Shown here: piece after piece, positions 33,056 through 45,800 of the stretch | Layout: each line of letters begins with the position of its first letter | Position numbering within the stretch: the stretch's first letter is position 1 | DNA from: Chrysopilus asiliformis | Lineage: Eukaryota; Arthropoda; Insecta; Diptera; Rhagionidae | DNA: 64,000 bases | NCBI GenBank assembly: GCA_964034945.1 | Contig: OZ035960.1 | Coordinates: forward strand, 70,869,085-70,933,084 | Direction: 5' to 3' | Made by a program: the position numbers and the translations under genes | The notes under the pieces: model-generated | Database searches by the model: none | Told to the model about the DNA's origin: nothing | The model's input: only the letters and a program-made list of their open reading frames with translations

Positions 33056-33285
33056 CTTGTCCCGGAGATCAATGCTCTTGCAAACATTGGCCTCCAAGTA
33101 GGACTTCGGCTGCAAGTCGCTTTCTAAAGATAGAGCAGGTACTTTAGACTTTACGAAATCGATAATGGACTCATGTGGAACTCCCTGTCCCGTATGAGTC
33201 CAAGTTCCGGCGAGGTGTAGCCTTATGGCCGCCCCCGCCGCCATATGTTTGACGTGCAGCTCGATAGGGGGTAGATTCAAGATAA
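33056..33285 (-). pseudogene. Fragment of another LINE: region after RT
   Basis: Minus strand encodes EVILNLPPIELHVKHMAAGA and IRLHLAGTWTHTGQG. This pattern ('L.LPP..I..K..A..AA.RL...G.W') is usual between RT and the C-terminus or RNase H of I/R1/Loa-type LINEs. It joins LINE copy 1 in the same orientation but is foreign to it. Confidence 0.6.
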
Positions 33286-34230
33286 CTTCCAAAGTTTCTT
33301 GTATTCCTCTGTTTAGTGTTAATGTCTAATTCTGGCAACAAATTAGGAGCATCAACTTCATTTTGCAATAATTTGAAGATGAACATGCAATGAAGAATTT
33401 CCCGTCTCTTCGACAGAGTATGGAGGTAAATTCCATGTGTCAAGCCACGGTAGCTTGCGCAAAGCAAATTTAAGGAATCTTTTTTGAACACGCTCAAGTC
33501 TAACAATATGTGTGATACACCAAACAACACATCCATATTCGAGAATAGGTCTTACAAATGCATTATACAGAGATAAAATGGCATATGGATCTGATAGTTC
33601 AGATGAGAATCTTTTGATTAGCGCTAGCATTCTCGTTGCGTTATTTATTACAAATTCTCGATGAAGCTCAAAAGTTAATTTCTGATCAAGTAACACTCCA
33701 AGGTCTCTGACAGACTCGACTCTTGTCAATAAATTTGAGTTAAAGTTATAACAAATATTTAATAAATTAGAACGACGCGAATAAGTTATAATATTACATT
33801 TACTTAAATTAAGGACTAGGAAGTTTTTATTGCACCATGTAAAAAAATTATCAAGGTCAAGCTGTAAAAAGTTAGCATCAATAGTATTGTCAATAGATTT
33901 AAAAATTTTAAAATCGTCGGCATACATTAAAATACTAGAATACTTCAAAACAGCATTTACATCATTTACATATAAAATAAATAAAAGAGGACCAATATGA
34001 CTACCCTGTGGAACACCCGATGACACTAATATTACGTCTGATATTACTGTTCTGAATTGCACATGTTGCGACCGTCCGGTAAGATACGAAAAAATCCACA
34101 GTATTAAATTCTCAGGGAAGCCAAGCGCACGTAATTTAAAAATCAAAAGGTTATGGTTGAGATTGTCAAAAGCCTTGGAAAAATCAGTGTATACCGCATC
34201 AACCTGTTGTGAATTCAAAAATTTCGCATA

Positions 34231-34483
34231 TCGTCGGCTAAAAGTGAAATTGTGCTAAGTCCATCATACCAAATTTGACAGAAGAACAATAAAAAACCTT
34301 GTTAAATCATTTTAATTTTCATTTAAACAGAGTCTCATTTAAAGAAAACTGAGCCCAATTTTTCTCATTTAAAGAAAACTCAGTGTCATTGAAAGAGAAT
34401 TAAAACGATTTAACAAGGTTTTCATTGCTCTTCTGGAAAATTATACCAAATGGACTTAGCACAATTTTACTTTTAGCCGACGA
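34231..34483. mobile_element. MITE, near-palindromic, TA target
   Basis: 253 bp flanked by TA (34229-34230, 34484-34485). The ends TCGTCGGCTAAAAGT match over the first 34 nt with one mismatch, and similarity continues with small gaps toward the centre, so the whole unit can fold back. Removing it with one TA restores the LINE RT frame. Probably a Tc1/mariner-type MITE. Confidence 0.88.
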
Positions 34484-35765
34484 TATGTGAAATTTATGAA
34501 TTCACACAAGTTAGTCGTGGTAGAGCGCCGCCTAACAAAACCGTGCTGATTTACGCTCAAAATATTTTTGCAGTACGGATATAGAAAATCAGCAATCAAA
34601 CTTTCGAAAAGTTTCGGGATAGCGGATAATTTGGCGATACATCGATAATTATCAACACTATCCTTTTTACCTGATTTATGTAAAGGTATTACATACAAGC
34701 TCTTCCAAATGTCAGGAAAAGTATTTTTTTTAATGAAAGATTAAATAGGAGAGTTAATACTTTACATATACCAGATGCGCATTTTTTTAAAAATATCGCG
34801 GGTACACCGTCAGGTCCGAGTGAGCAATTCTCATCTAGTGCCATCAGAGCTTGCAAGACGCTATCCTCGTCAATTAATCGAACGGGAATATCTACTTTAT
34901 TAAGTGAGTCAAGATAAGAAAAATAATCCAAGTCAATATGATTAGTGCCAGACGTATAAGCTTCACTAAAATGTGATGCAAACATATTCAATATTTCCTT
35001 GGGATTATTAGAAGTCAAGTTATTATAAGTCATAACGCTAGGGTAACCATCAGTTTTCTCTTTTAAATTAATGTATTTCCAGAAATTTTTTGGGCTATTT
35101 TTCATATCGTGCTCAACTTGGTTCACATACAATTTATGGCATATTAGAATATAAGATTTAAGATCTCGGCGATGCTGACTATACTCAAGATAATCACTGT
35201 ATTGTTTGGTTTTACGCCATTTTTGGTAAGATCGATTTTTCAAATTCTTAAGTTTTCTAGTTTCATGATCATACCACGGGGGATTAAAGCTTCTTAAGGA
35301 AGACACACATGGGACAAACGTAGATATAATCTCAAGAATATAACTATAAAAAATGTGTACTGCTATGTTTACGTCAAATGCATTAAAGACTTCACACCAA
35401 TTAATATTTAAAATACAATTATTGATTAAATCAAAATTAGCTTTTTTAAAATCAAAATAATTTAAGATTTCTGGTAATAAATCACAAGAAGTATCGGAAC
35501 AATAAAAAATATTTAGTGGTGAATGACGAGCGTCTGTCGTTACCAGAAGTGATTCACAAGCTTCGACTAGACAGTTGATGTAATCATTGCAAAGCGTTAA
35601 ATGCAGCGTTTTGCCCAATTCGTTTGTTACTGCGTTGAGTTGATATAAAGCGTTGTCGCTAAAGCCGTCAATTGCAATGACTTCGATGTCGCGTTTAGCA
35701 TCAAACGCAATTAAAAAGTTTACATCGTCAGCCTCTCTCTTCCAATTTATGTGATGAAGATTAAC

Positions 35766-36376
35766 CCTGCTAGTATGTTCGGGTCTATATGACCCGAAAC
35801 GAATTTCAATTTGGTCGTAGGACAGATATTTTTTGCTATAATGGCTTCGTACTTATTGACTTTACTAATTACATGTTAAATTATCTTATAGTCATCGGTA
35901 TTCAAAAAAATCATTTTTTTCTTTTTTCTAAATTTAAATAGTTACATTCACTACGTTCGGGTCTATATGACCCGATGCACAACGGTACTTGCAACGAATA
36001 ACTAAACATGTCCAAAACTGTACGTCCCTCTCTGTCAAAGCTCGGATAACTCTGCTAGGGCTATAGTTAGTGTATATTTCATTCTCAATCATGGAACATC
36101 AACTTGCGGAAAGTGAGATATTAGCATTATTAGAAGTTTCCGACAGTAACGAAAGTGTATCGGAATTTGAAGATAATACGAGCCACGTATGTGAAAGTGA
36201 TACTTCTGAAGATGTTTCTGATAACGAACAAAATCTTCAGAATCATAATATGCAAAAAAGTATTTCAAAAAATAAACAGATCGAGTTGATGTCATCACCT
36301 CCCCCTCAGTAAATAAATCGGGTCATATAGACCCGAACAGAGTAAGTGTATAGAAAATTTGAACATATTATCAGGG
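35766..36376 (+). mobile_element. Non-autonomous piggyBac element
   Basis: 611 bp between two TTAA sites (35762-35765, 36377-36380), starting CCCTGCTAG and ending ATCAGGG. The palindrome CGGGTCTATATGACCCG occurs at about 35780 and 35965 and as CGGGTCATATAGACCCG at about 36318; these could be transposase sites. It inserted in the LINE endonuclease. Confidence 0.9.
36091..36312 (+). pseudogene. piggyBac transposase N-terminal remnant
   Basis: 73 codons starting MEHQLAESEILALLEVSDSN, acidic and Ser/Asp/Glu-rich (ESDTSEDVSDNEQN), as is typical of the poorly conserved N-terminus of piggyBac transposases. The catalytic domain is missing and the frame ends soon after SSPPPQ, 64 bp from the right end. 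An internal deletion derivative. Confidence 0.6.
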
Positions 36377-37937
36377 TTAAAATCACCTAATACAAAAAGT
36401 CTGTCTTCTGGGCTCATAAGTGAATTGATCGACTCAATTCCGCTGACTATGTTAGCGAACAGGACAATCGAGGCTTTAACCGATGCCTTGTCGACAGATA
36501 CTTGGGACTTGCTTTGCACCTGCCTTAGGGTGAGTGTCCCGAGTCCTGTCCATACTCTACCAAATTCGACACGCTAGTTATATACCTGGTCTAAGCTCAG
36601 TGGTTGGGGTGGATTTTTATTTGGTAAAGATATGGATGCTAACGCTATCATCGTGTCGTTATTAGAAAATGAATAAATTAAAGATGGAAATTAATGAACG
36701 AACAAATCATGACTCTCAACGGAAAGACTGATCCGGAATTAAAACGCAAGAAATAAATGAGCAACAGATTTCTGGAAAAACTCCCTATCAGCTCGAAATG
36801 GTTCCATATTTGCTCGACTCTCCTTCTCTCCCTCATTTACGAAATTACCAAAACATAATGTCGGATTATCTCAAAACAATGAAACATTCTCGCTTAGAGG
36901 CATTATAAATCCAGTATATTAATTCGGAAAACCAATTTAAAATTTAACAAATTATGGTATATCAAATCAGAGCTCTACTCTAAATCAAATTCTAAACCGA
37001 TTATATTGATTTGAAGAATCAACTTAAATTTCATAAAATCTGGTGTACGTTATTTCTGAGCTCCACTGTGGATCGATAAACAAAATATCTGTAGTCTGAT
37101 GTAAGGTTTTACTAAAGACGCAAACCAGTATAACAGTTTATAAGACTTCAAAATTGCATATTCTGAGGCTGACTCGTGATCGATCGCCTGCAAGTATGCT
37201 CGAACGAAATGCTATTCGAGTTCAGCGCTTCTCAACTCGATTTTAAGAATTTTCTCACTTCCGAACAAAGAACTTAACAGAATTAACTTAACTTACAGTT
37301 TTCCTGAGACGACTTATTAAAATTTTCCTTAATATTTTCAGCCAACTTATTTTTCTTTCCGGAACTCCGATGAAGTGCACTGCATCCAGAGTATAATTCC
37401 ATCAATTTTTCGATAGCTAAAATATACTAAAATTTTTGCATCAGAAAAGAGGGCTAATCTTGGAAAGATACTTTCCTAATATTACGTCCAATATTTTGTT
37501 TATCGTTTCCTAACAAAATTTTTAATTCAAGTTACAATAAATGAATCTTCAAAATGGCTTCCAAGTTTTCCACCATCTGGTTTCCGAGTCCGGAAAATTC
37601 CCTAGTTCGAGAATTCCAAATCTACGGCGAAGTTTTTCTTCTGAATTTTCCCCTAATTTTTCCAAATTCTCGAGGCCAGAATCCCCAAACTTGATGTAAA
37701 ATCCAACGCCTAAGCGTGATCAAAATTCCAATTTGTGGATGAAAATCTTTTGTTGAAAATTTCTTCCTTCTCTCCACAGGTTTTTCCGTGTTTTCGGAAA
37801 ATCGGTTCTTCTCTCTCAAGTATGTTGAAAACGTTTCACACGGGAAAAGACACATATAACATAAAACATGAGGTGGCTAGAGATCTTGAAATTTCTGCGG
37901 CAGGGAGACGAAAGAGATCCTAGCAATTATGATTTAA

Positions 37938-38733
37938 CCCTTAACCACTGACGTGTAATTTTGTGACACTACTACTGACGTACGAATGACATTCGTCTGT
38001 GTTTTTAAAGATCTCTGGGCTGTTCATTAAGTGTAATTGTTGTGTTTTTTGTTTGCGATATACTAAAATATTGCCAATATAAAGCAAAGAGATGAATAAA
38101 ACAAAAAATATATTAATAAGAAAATATTTATTCATAAACAAACTTAGATGTAACGAAACAAAAACGATTTTTTTCAAAAATCAACGAAAAAAAAAACTAT
38201 TAACTATAGGAAGTTTTTTGTATGGTTTTATAACGTAATTAGGATGGTTTTCATTGGATGTAAATCACATTTGCAGCAAATCACAAATCTAGGCACTTTT
38301 TAATGGCAGTTATTGCAGGACGGTTTTGAGCACTGCAAGCAAACCGGCCGACCGTATGCTTGACACCCGTAGAGCCAAGATTCTATTAATCCTTCTGCAT
38401 TATTGCTGCTAATTCGAATTCGCTGTCTTTCCCATGACGTACAAGGCCGGTGTGAAGTATTAGATCGCTTACGACTCTTTTTATCTACAAACATACAAAA
38501 CTAAAAAAACTTAAAAAAGTTACCCTAACACTGACCATACGAACCACATACGTCAGGTCGTCTAAATAAGCTATTTAGATGTGCAGCACGCGTCCGCTCT
38601 CCACCGCTTTATATGTATCACTGGCAGCTAGGAAACTACTAAAATGGTTGAGGATTAATTCCCGCGAAAAATCAAGTTATAAACGAAAAACGATTTTGGG
38701 GACGTACCACATTCGTACGTCAGTGGTTAAGGG
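37938..38733 (-). mobile_element. piggyBac element inside the Gypsy-2 LTR (3' LTR copy)
   Basis: 796 bp between TTAA sites (37934-37937, 38734-38737), ends CCCTTAACCACTGACG and its inverse CGTCAGTGGTTAAGGG. The same element occupies 61546-62341 in the other LTR, so it entered an ancestor and is now copied by retrotransposition. Confidence 0.9.
38300..38494 (-). pseudogene. piggyBac transposase C-terminal Cys-rich remnant
   Basis: 64 codons on the minus strand. It starts FVDKKSRKRSNTSHRPC and ends with CQAYGRPVCLQCSKPSCNNC, a cross-brace Cys cluster like the C-terminal domain that binds the element ends in piggyBac transposases. The catalytic core is absent. The identical remnant is at 61908-62102. 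Confidence 0.6.
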
Positions 38734-39293
38734 TTAATTAAGTTCAACTAAAATAAAACTCTAAACAAATAAAATACACTTACGTCTAACCACCTTGCAA
38801 CGAGTGTAAAAAAAACAGAAAAGGTGGAAATCTTTCCACGTAAATTTCGTCGAATTGGCCTTTAGAAATTTCGCATCTTTGTCGCACTATTTCAAAAAAC
38901 ATAATTTGAATTTGATCTAACACACTAAATTAAAGTTTACCTACGTGATATACGATCCGATTTAGTTAAAAATAAAAATTTTACTTTATAAATTTACTTA
39001 AAAAAATCACCGCGACCTTCTAAACAAATAAAATCCTCCCTGCCGAGGATGTTAAAACGATTCCAATTCGAACTGAACTAACTGGTCCCTTAATAGTCAG
39101 CTAAAGTTTTACTGATGCTTCATCAAACGATTTACTGTACATCAATTGTGTGTCCAGCTAAACTATTGAAATGGAATTTGCTCGAATAGTTAATTTCCAG
39201 TTTCGAACGATTTATTTGAATTTAAACAGGATTTTAAATTCTAGATTAATCTTGAACTTTGATCTTGCTTTAATTTTCAACGGGCATACCACA

Positions 39294-39578
39294 GGGCAAA
39301 AACGAGACCTGAACCTGTTCCAAGGAATCGGTTTTGAGAAAATGCCCCTCAGCACTTGAAACTAAGCTCAAATATAGGCTCAAAAAAAATCGTCCACGCA
39401 AGATCTAGTCTCATAGCCGGGCCTATATAAAATCTACATAAAAAAACACAAACATATAACATAGAATACCTAAGATAACACAAAGAACAACAAAGTCTTT
39501 GCTAAATGGCAACATTTATAATTAAGGCTTGAAAAATGTAAGTCCTTAGACTCTATCATATCAAATAAGCTCGAAGTA
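39294..39578 (-). other. 3' non-coding part of Gypsy-2
   Basis: 285 bp between the pol stop and the 3' LTR. No clear polypurine tract next to the LTR, as in Gypsy-1. Confidence 0.6.
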
Positions 39579-42046
39579 TCAAACTTTCAAATCTTTCGAA
39601 TGATAGATTCCAACGAGTTTCCCTGATAAATCTATAATTTCATACATGTTCTGTCCAACTTGTTTCGAAACTATAGCTTGTAAATACTTTCTAGCTAATT
39701 TAGAATTATATCTTTTACTTTTATCGCTTTGAACGAAGTTCCTGCGATAAACAATTTGTCCTGGAACATATCTCACTTCTCGAGATCGAAGATTATATGA
39801 TGCAGCTGTATCTTTAAACGAATTTGCTAAATTTTCTTTGATCTTTTCTCTGTTTAGCTGTTGTCTTTCCGTTTTTGATAAAACATCAATATCTCCATCT
39901 CCCAAAGCTTTTAACCGTTTCAGCAAAGGATATTCACTTCCATGAGATATCATTTTAGCGCCAAAAAGAGCTTCATATGGCGAAGTTTTTATAGTTTTAT
40001 GTATAGAACTTCTTAAAGCACTGGCTATTTGTCCTAAGTTTTCGTCCCAAAATCGTTGATCATCTTTAATGTAAGATCTTATGGAAGCTATCAAAGTCCT
40101 GTTGACTCTCTCCGATGCGTTAGACTGTGGCGAATATATAGGAGTACGCATGTGTGTGATACCGTATTTTTTTAAACAATTACTAAATTCCTTCGAAACG
40201 AATTGCTTTCCATTATCGGTGTGTACCTTCTCAGGCACACCAAAAACAGGAAACACATCGTTTTCTAGATACTTTATAATACCTGTAGTCGTACCTTTCG
40301 GCAAAGCTCTGAATAAAGGAAATCTAGTGAATTGATCTGCGATTATCAAAATCACGATATTGCCTCTTCGTGATCTAGGGTAAGGTCCTAATAGATCTAA
40401 ATAAAGTTTTTGCCAAGGCCGCTCGGGTACTTCGACTTCCCCCATTGGATGCCTGGATAACCTATTCGAAGCCTTCGCCTCTTTACACACTATACAATGA
40501 TTTACATATTCGCGTGCCTGTGTTGTCATTTTTGGCCAATAATACTTATTTATCAACCGTGCTATCGTCTTCTCTATCCCCAGGTGACCAGCAGAAGGAG
40601 GATCATGGGCCATCGCGACAAGCTCGGACGTCAGACTCGATGGAACCCAAAGTCGCCAAGTTGAATCTTCATGAATAGGATCGCCATCATAAAAATCCAG
40701 TCTTTTGTAAACGAAACCCTCAGATACCTGAAGATCTGGAAATTCTGATGCATGTTCTTGAATCGTTGCGATCAAATCCAAATATTCTTGCGATTTGAAT
40801 TCAACTGACTGTAAATCGACTTCAACCATCTTATCGAGTCCTAGTTCGGCACATTCATCGAAAGCTCTAATAAGCATCTGGAACTTTGTTATCCTTGCCT
40901 TTTCTAAAATCCAATGCCTGTAACTTCAAGCTCCATCGAGCCAGACGCCCGCTCAAGTCCCTCTGGCTCATTAACCATTTAAGACTGGCGTGGTTTGTCA
41001 AGATTTTAAAGGGAAGTCCTTCAATGTAAGCCCTAAACTTTTTTATGCAAATAACCGCTGCATAGCATTCCAATTCTGTCACAGAATAATTCCTCTGTGC
41101 GGAATTAAGCTTTTTTGAAACATATGCAATGGGCTTATCATTGCCTTCGGAATCTTTTTGGAAAAGAACTCCACCAACTCCCACTTTAGACGCATCACAC
41201 TGGATGTAAAACATTTTCGAGAAGTCCGGATGTGACAACACCGGTGCCGAAGTTAAAGCATCCTTGAGCTTCTCGAACGATTTCTTTGCTTCGTCTGAAA
41301 ATTCCAATTTCTTTACCTTCTTTAAACAATCGGAAATTGGACTGGCTAATGTCGAAAAATCTCGTATAAATCGCTGATACCAACCACAGAGACCAAGAAA
41401 TCTTCTCGTTTGCTTGACACTTTTGGGAAATGGAAATTCTTTGATTGCCTCAATTTTACCTAGGTCAACCTTCATATTTCCTCCACCTACTATGTAACCA
41501 AGATACTTTAATTCTTTGAACCCAAACCTCGACTTTTCCAAATTGACGGTTAATCCTGCATTTTTCAAAAGATCAGCGACGGTGTGAAGAAGTTCAATCA
41601 TTACTTCGAAAGTCGGAGCAATGATTAGCAAATCATCGAGGTAGACGAACACTCGATGCCGCAGGTGATTTGGGATCACTTTATCCATTAACCTGCAAAG
41701 TCTTTGGCTGCTGTTACACAAACCAAAAGCCATTACAGTATAATGGTAAAGTGCTCTACCCGGTACTGCAAACGCCGTATATTCCCTTGATCGCTTCTCC
41801 AGTGGTACCTGCCAATAAGCGTCCTTGAGATCGACACTACACAAAAAGTGCGTATCTTCAAGACGACTAAGAACGCTGTCAATCTGTGTTTGTGGATAGG
41901 CGTCCTTCTTGGTTACATCGTTGAGTCGGCGCGAGTCAAGGCAAAGGCGATTTTTGCCTGGTTTTCGCACTAGCACTACTGGTGAGCTCCAAGAGCTGTG
42001 ACTCTCTTCGATGACCCCAAGAAGGAGCATCCTATCCAACTCCTTG
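39579..42046 (-). pseudogene. pol: Gypsy-2 Pol, C-terminal part: RT, RNase H, integrase
   Basis: Minus strand 42039-40867 holds RT (WSSPVVLVRKPGKNRLCLDS, catalytic FVYLDDLLII) and RNase H (FYIQCDASKVGVGG, TELECYAAV). Then 40877-39579 holds an intact integrase. It has an HHCC finger (HDPPSAGH, CIVC), catalytic residues in LYLDLLGPY, VHTDNGKQF and SPQSNASERVN, and a C-terminal SKLARKYLQAIV module. The two frames meet with a frameshift and loss of a few residues near 40870. The N-terminal part lies beyond the errantivirus at 53984-54900. Confidence 0.92.
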
Positions 42047-42050
42047 TATA

Positions 42051-42303
42051 AGTTAATTTTATTAATACGAACTTGTGTTAAAAAAAATATTCTTTATTAA
42101 TTCAACCTTTTGGTTCAAGCTACAAATTACAACTGAATTTTCTTAAATTAATTTTCCTAAAACTAACTTATCTAAGGCAGATATTGCTGATGCAGCTTTT
42201 CCGGCGATGTCGTGGGAAAGCGTTGATTTGAATCTTCGCGTGGTTTTTAGTAGACGCGAAGTCAGCAGTTTTTTCGTCAGGTGTCGTGTTAACTATGTTA
42301 ACT
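42051..42303 (-). repeat. 3' LTR of the errantivirus
   Basis: 253 bp, nearly identical to 53728-53979 (one-base length change in the ATTAAT(T)CAACC run and GTCAGC versus TTCAGC near the end). Next to it on the internal side the minus strand reads AAGGAGGGAAT, a good polypurine tract (42304-42314). Confidence 0.93.
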
Positions 42304-42336
42304 ATTCCCTCCTTAGAATCGATCGCCCTCGATCGA

Positions 42337-43447
42337 TCAATAACATGTGATTACGGGATGGGGTTGTTGTCCTACTCCTGCATCGGGGGTGACGTTGTCT
42401 TCTGCTTGTTGTTGGTTCATCCCCAGGATGGTTATGTCCATTTTTCCTTCCTTGTGGAATTTTTTCGACGCTATGAAAACTATGAGTGCTACGATGGTTG
42501 AGCTTACGAGGAAGTAAGTGGTCCAATGATGCGTTGAAGTCTCCGCCTGTAGGGATGCTATTGCTTCGGTGTTGTTTATGTGTAGTTCGTGCATCAATTG
42601 CAGGGATAATAATTTTCGATGTTCCTTTTCCTTAGGGGTAGGTTGAAGTACTGCGGGCAGGATTTGGTGGCTGGATGCTTCCTTTGAAGTGAAGGGTCTG
42701 CCATCAATGTTTACTGTTAGATTGTGGAACTTTAATAGAAAGGTGCCGTTGAGAGCTTGTTGGGTTGTTCCAATTCCTAATCTTCCGTGAAAGTTATTCA
42801 GGAGGATGATTCCTGTTGAAATCTCATCCACTGTTGGTAGATGTTGGCTATCTATGACGTTGCAGGTAGCTTTTCTGCTTTTTAGTATGTTTGGTATGCA
42901 CGTTGTGTTTGATAGTTCAGCAATATCTGAATTTTTACAAATACTAATATGATTATAAGTTTTACAATTTCTTACTATTCCTAAAATTTCATCATTGTTT
43001 TTAGAATTTCTTCATATAATAGTTCGGTTGCAAGTTATTTCTTTTTACTGCTTTTAACAAAAGTTTCTGATAATGTTCTTTACTAGTTAATGGTATATTA
43101 ATAATGTATAAAATTGATACTGAATTTGTATTGATTTGTACTTCTGAGAGATCTAAAGCTTCTTCTATTGTTTCGAATGGTAAATTTTCTCTTAATAATG
43201 TTCTTACAGCTAATTGTATTTCGTCTTTTGATAAGATCAATGAATTTATTATTCCTAATTTGGCCCAATGTATGGCGTGGTTTATATTTTCTAAATCTTC
43301 TTTAAGTATTTTTATTTTATATTGAATATTCGTAATTTCTTCTTGATTAACATTTTTATTTTCTTTTAACATTTTTTCGATTTCGTTCGTCACTTTTGTT
43401 ATATTATTTATCAATGCTGACGGTAGTTGGCATGTGTTGAGGACCAA
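42337..43447 (-). pseudogene. env: Errantivirus Env, C-terminal part with membrane anchor
   Basis: Two overlapping stretches (43447-43001 and 42990-42337) separated by a frameshift near 43005. The first is helical and Asn/Glu/Lys-rich, as in the stalk of baculovirus-F-like Env proteins (AIHWAKLGIINSLIL). The second ends with a membrane segment (YFLVSSTIVALIVFIA, near 42470-42430) and a short tail. The upstream part lies across the mosaic insertion. Not functional. Confidence 0.85.
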
Positions 43448-43887
43448 ACTACAAAAGCATTACTTTGTGGAACACTAGTTGAGAAACGTCAAACGTTGGA
43501 CGTTTTTGCAAATAAAGTGCGTTTAACACTTTAATCCGATTTCAAAATCACACGAGGGTATTACTTACTTTAATGCCCTTCTTTCACAAAAACCACTTTT
43601 AAAACGCGTACACTTTTTCTAAGTACCACTTTTGAAAACCCGATTTCACTTTTCGCCCGAAAACTAGCATAAGGATTTGAATCTTATTTCCTGACCATAA
43701 CCATGAAATTTTCATACAATGTGTAGAAATTATTTTTTGTTCGAATCTCACATTTCAGTCAAAAGCATGTTAAATTGAACAACTTTAAAAAAATACGAGT
43801 GTTAAATTCGTTTGGTACTCATAAAATTTCAACAACTCTACGCTATATTAGGCAACAATTGATATTTTTTCGTCAAACAGAGATCCA

Positions 43888-44245
43888 AAAGTCGCTGCCC
43901 GTTTTGTGCAGCTCCATCTGGATGAGATCAAGGAGTATTATGACTCATGGGGCATTGCAATTAATAGTAATAAGTCAAAGCTAATTCACTTTAGAAACGC
44001 GTCTGGAAGGGGTCCATCGGGTACTGCCAAAATATGTTCTAACCTCTCTATCTCTCTGGGTGGTCGAGAACTTCGGCCCAAGGATAAGATTAGATATCTG
44101 GGTGTCAATTTTAATAAGCTCTTAAAGTTCAATGACCATGTTAAGGAATCCCTAAGAAAAGCAAATAAAGCTTATATGTCTATCGCCTCGTTAATGCACC
44201 TGAAAAGCATGCTTTCTCCAATGACAAGGATGCTCTTATATAAGC
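43888..44245 (+). pseudogene. LINE RT fragment (after the catalytic motif)
   Basis: The plus frame encodes QLHLDEIKEYYDSWGIAINS, NKSKLIHFRN, KIRYLGVNFNKLLKFNDHV and KANKAYMSIASLMH. This is the 'W...LN..K.....F' to 'YLGV' region found after YxDD in LINE RTs. Ends are abrupt. It is a different family from LINE copies 1 and 2. Confidence 0.75.
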
Positions 44246-44403
44246 AATACCAGATTTTCAAAATTTCAAATGAAAAGCGGAACCTGAAAATGACCTCCGA
44301 TCGAGCTGAAATTTTCTAAATTTCATTTTTACATATATTCACATCTTTTCCATACCCCCCGCTGTTCACATTGCCACATTTATTTTTTTTGTTCTAGCCG
44401 CTA

Positions 44404-44426
44404 GGGTGGATCGCGGCGATCCACCC
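44404..44426. repeat. 23-nt perfect palindrome
   Basis: GGGTGGATCGC-G-GCGATCCACCC, GC-rich in AT-rich surroundings. Could be a Helitron-type terminal hairpin or a protein site; no CTRR follows closely. Confidence 0.7.
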
Positions 44427-44479
44427 CACTATGCACTCTACGCATGCGAGGTAAGTAAAACACATATTTTCAAACCTCC

Positions 44480-44577
44480 TATGATAGCCTAGTCAGGGTA
44501 GAACTTTATAAAGTCATGAGAGATCTCGGTATCCCAAATAAATTGATAAGACTGTGTAGGGATCTCTGTCTCTGGTG
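44480..44577 (+). pseudogene. Short LINE RT fragment (palm)
   Basis: Reads YDSLVRVELYKVMRDLGIPN and continues NKLIRLCRDLC. This is the segment after the first catalytic Asp of LINE RTs ('AYDSV.R..L...L...GIP.KLI.L'). About 32 codons only. Confidence 0.65.
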
Positions 44578-44655
44578 AGAGACATTAGTAGCGCCGAAAG
44601 AGAGAGTGAGATGTCATTACTTTCATAAATTATAAAGGAGCAAAAAAAATCCATA

Positions 44656-45800
44656 TCGCACAAAAAACATTTAAAATGTTAAAATTTTGTGTTGAGAACT
44701 GAGCGATGGGGTCTTTTGGTTATATTCAAAATACTTTAATAAAAAAGAGCCATATCCAGCCATAAGGGTCAGTTGATGACAGTCACTGAGACATGATTGA
44801 TCTTATCAATTGCCGTGTGCCTGACGATTAGACTTGCGCGACTAAAAATATGAGTTTTGTGTACTTAACATTCGTTTCATAAATTTGTACAAAGTTACCG
44901 AATCAAAACTCATTTCACGATTCCTTGACCCAAAAACAACTGTTAGTTGAAATGTTCATCTATATACTAGAGACCTTATTACGCTTTCTGAGGGGTACGA
45001 TTCCGGGTGCTAGGTTTGGCTAGGAACTTTAAATTTGACAAAGAGCTTTTCTCAAAAAATGAAAACTAAGTTCGATGATGAGCAAAATTAATCCAACCCT
45101 TCCAGAAACTCTCGTTCAAATGAAAATATTTTTGAGATTCTCTGGAAAACGGTGAGTAAGGTCAAAAAATTATAAATGCTAGAAAAACTCTTACACAACT
45201 CTTCCATCCAACTTAATTAGATTTGACCACTCCTTCTCACGCCTATAAATCTGCCTTTTTTTATGGCGATTGCCTAAAGGCCACATTTTAGGATGCAATC
45301 AAGCATTTTTAATTTGACCGCAATTCGAAATGAATACCTCTTAATATTTCTTAAATTTGTCACATAAAAATTGTCCAAGGATGCGTAAGCATCTAAGGAT
45401 AAACTAGACTTTTTGAGAATAAATACTCTGTTAAATAAAAAGCTTAAAATTTCCTGTACATATAATCGTGAGTGTACTGTACAATACTTTTGATACTACG
45501 TACTTCATATAAGAAACCAAAAAGTCTGTAGACTGGATTGTTGAAAGCTTTGAGGCTCGTAAATGTACAAATTTATAAAACGAATGTTAAGTACACAAAA
45601 CTCATATTTTTAGTCGCGCAAGTCTAATCGTCAGGCACACGGCAATTGATAAGATCAATCATGTCTCAGTGACTGTCATCAACTGACCCTTATGGCTGGA
45701 TATGGCTCTTTTTTATTAAAGTATTTTGAATATAACCAAAAGACCCCATCGCTCAGTTCTCAACACAAAATTTTAACATTTTAAATGTTTTTTTGTGCTT
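44656..45800. mobile_element. Foldback element B
   Basis: About 235-bp inverted arms (44656-44892 and 45565-45800), starting TCGCACAAAAAACATTT and ending with the complement, around a 670-bp core. TA precedes the left end; the right end is mutated. Same family as the arms of foldback A. No transposase, so non-autonomous, probably a TA-targeting Tc1/mariner relative. Confidence 0.88.

Larger units (their letters stand above)
33286..36449 (-). pseudogene. LINE copy 1 ORF2: endonuclease end, linker and RT
   Basis: Endonuclease residues SINSLMSPEDRLFVLGDFN lie at 36435-36380. After the piggyBac insertion, 35765-35520 carries the rest of that domain. The linker (PPWYDHETRKLKNLKNRS, EKTDGYPSVMTYNNLT) spans about 35520-34990. 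RT runs 34990-33290 with YVIPLHKSGK, NQHGFVRRRSTTTNLCEF, AVYTDFSKAFDNLNHN, SGVPQGSHIGPLLFILYVND and the catalytic MYADDFKIF. Compared with copy 2 there are frameshifts near 34700 and 33420 and a small deletion after LEYGCVVW. It is dead but aligns with copy 2 almost throughout, which made the insertion boundaries visible. Confidence 0.88.
36450..39293 (-). repeat. 3' LTR of Gypsy-2
   Basis: 2,844 bp matching 60037-62905. It carries a whole non-autonomous piggyBac element (37938-38733). Apart from that remnant no coding frame is credible. Confidence 0.93.

Noticed and set aside
36295..36519. 74-codon minus ORF across the Gypsy-2 LTR edge
   Set aside because: A junction product of LTR sequence, LINE endonuclease and piggyBac end; only the LINE part (SINSLMSPEDRLFVLGDFN) is meaningful.
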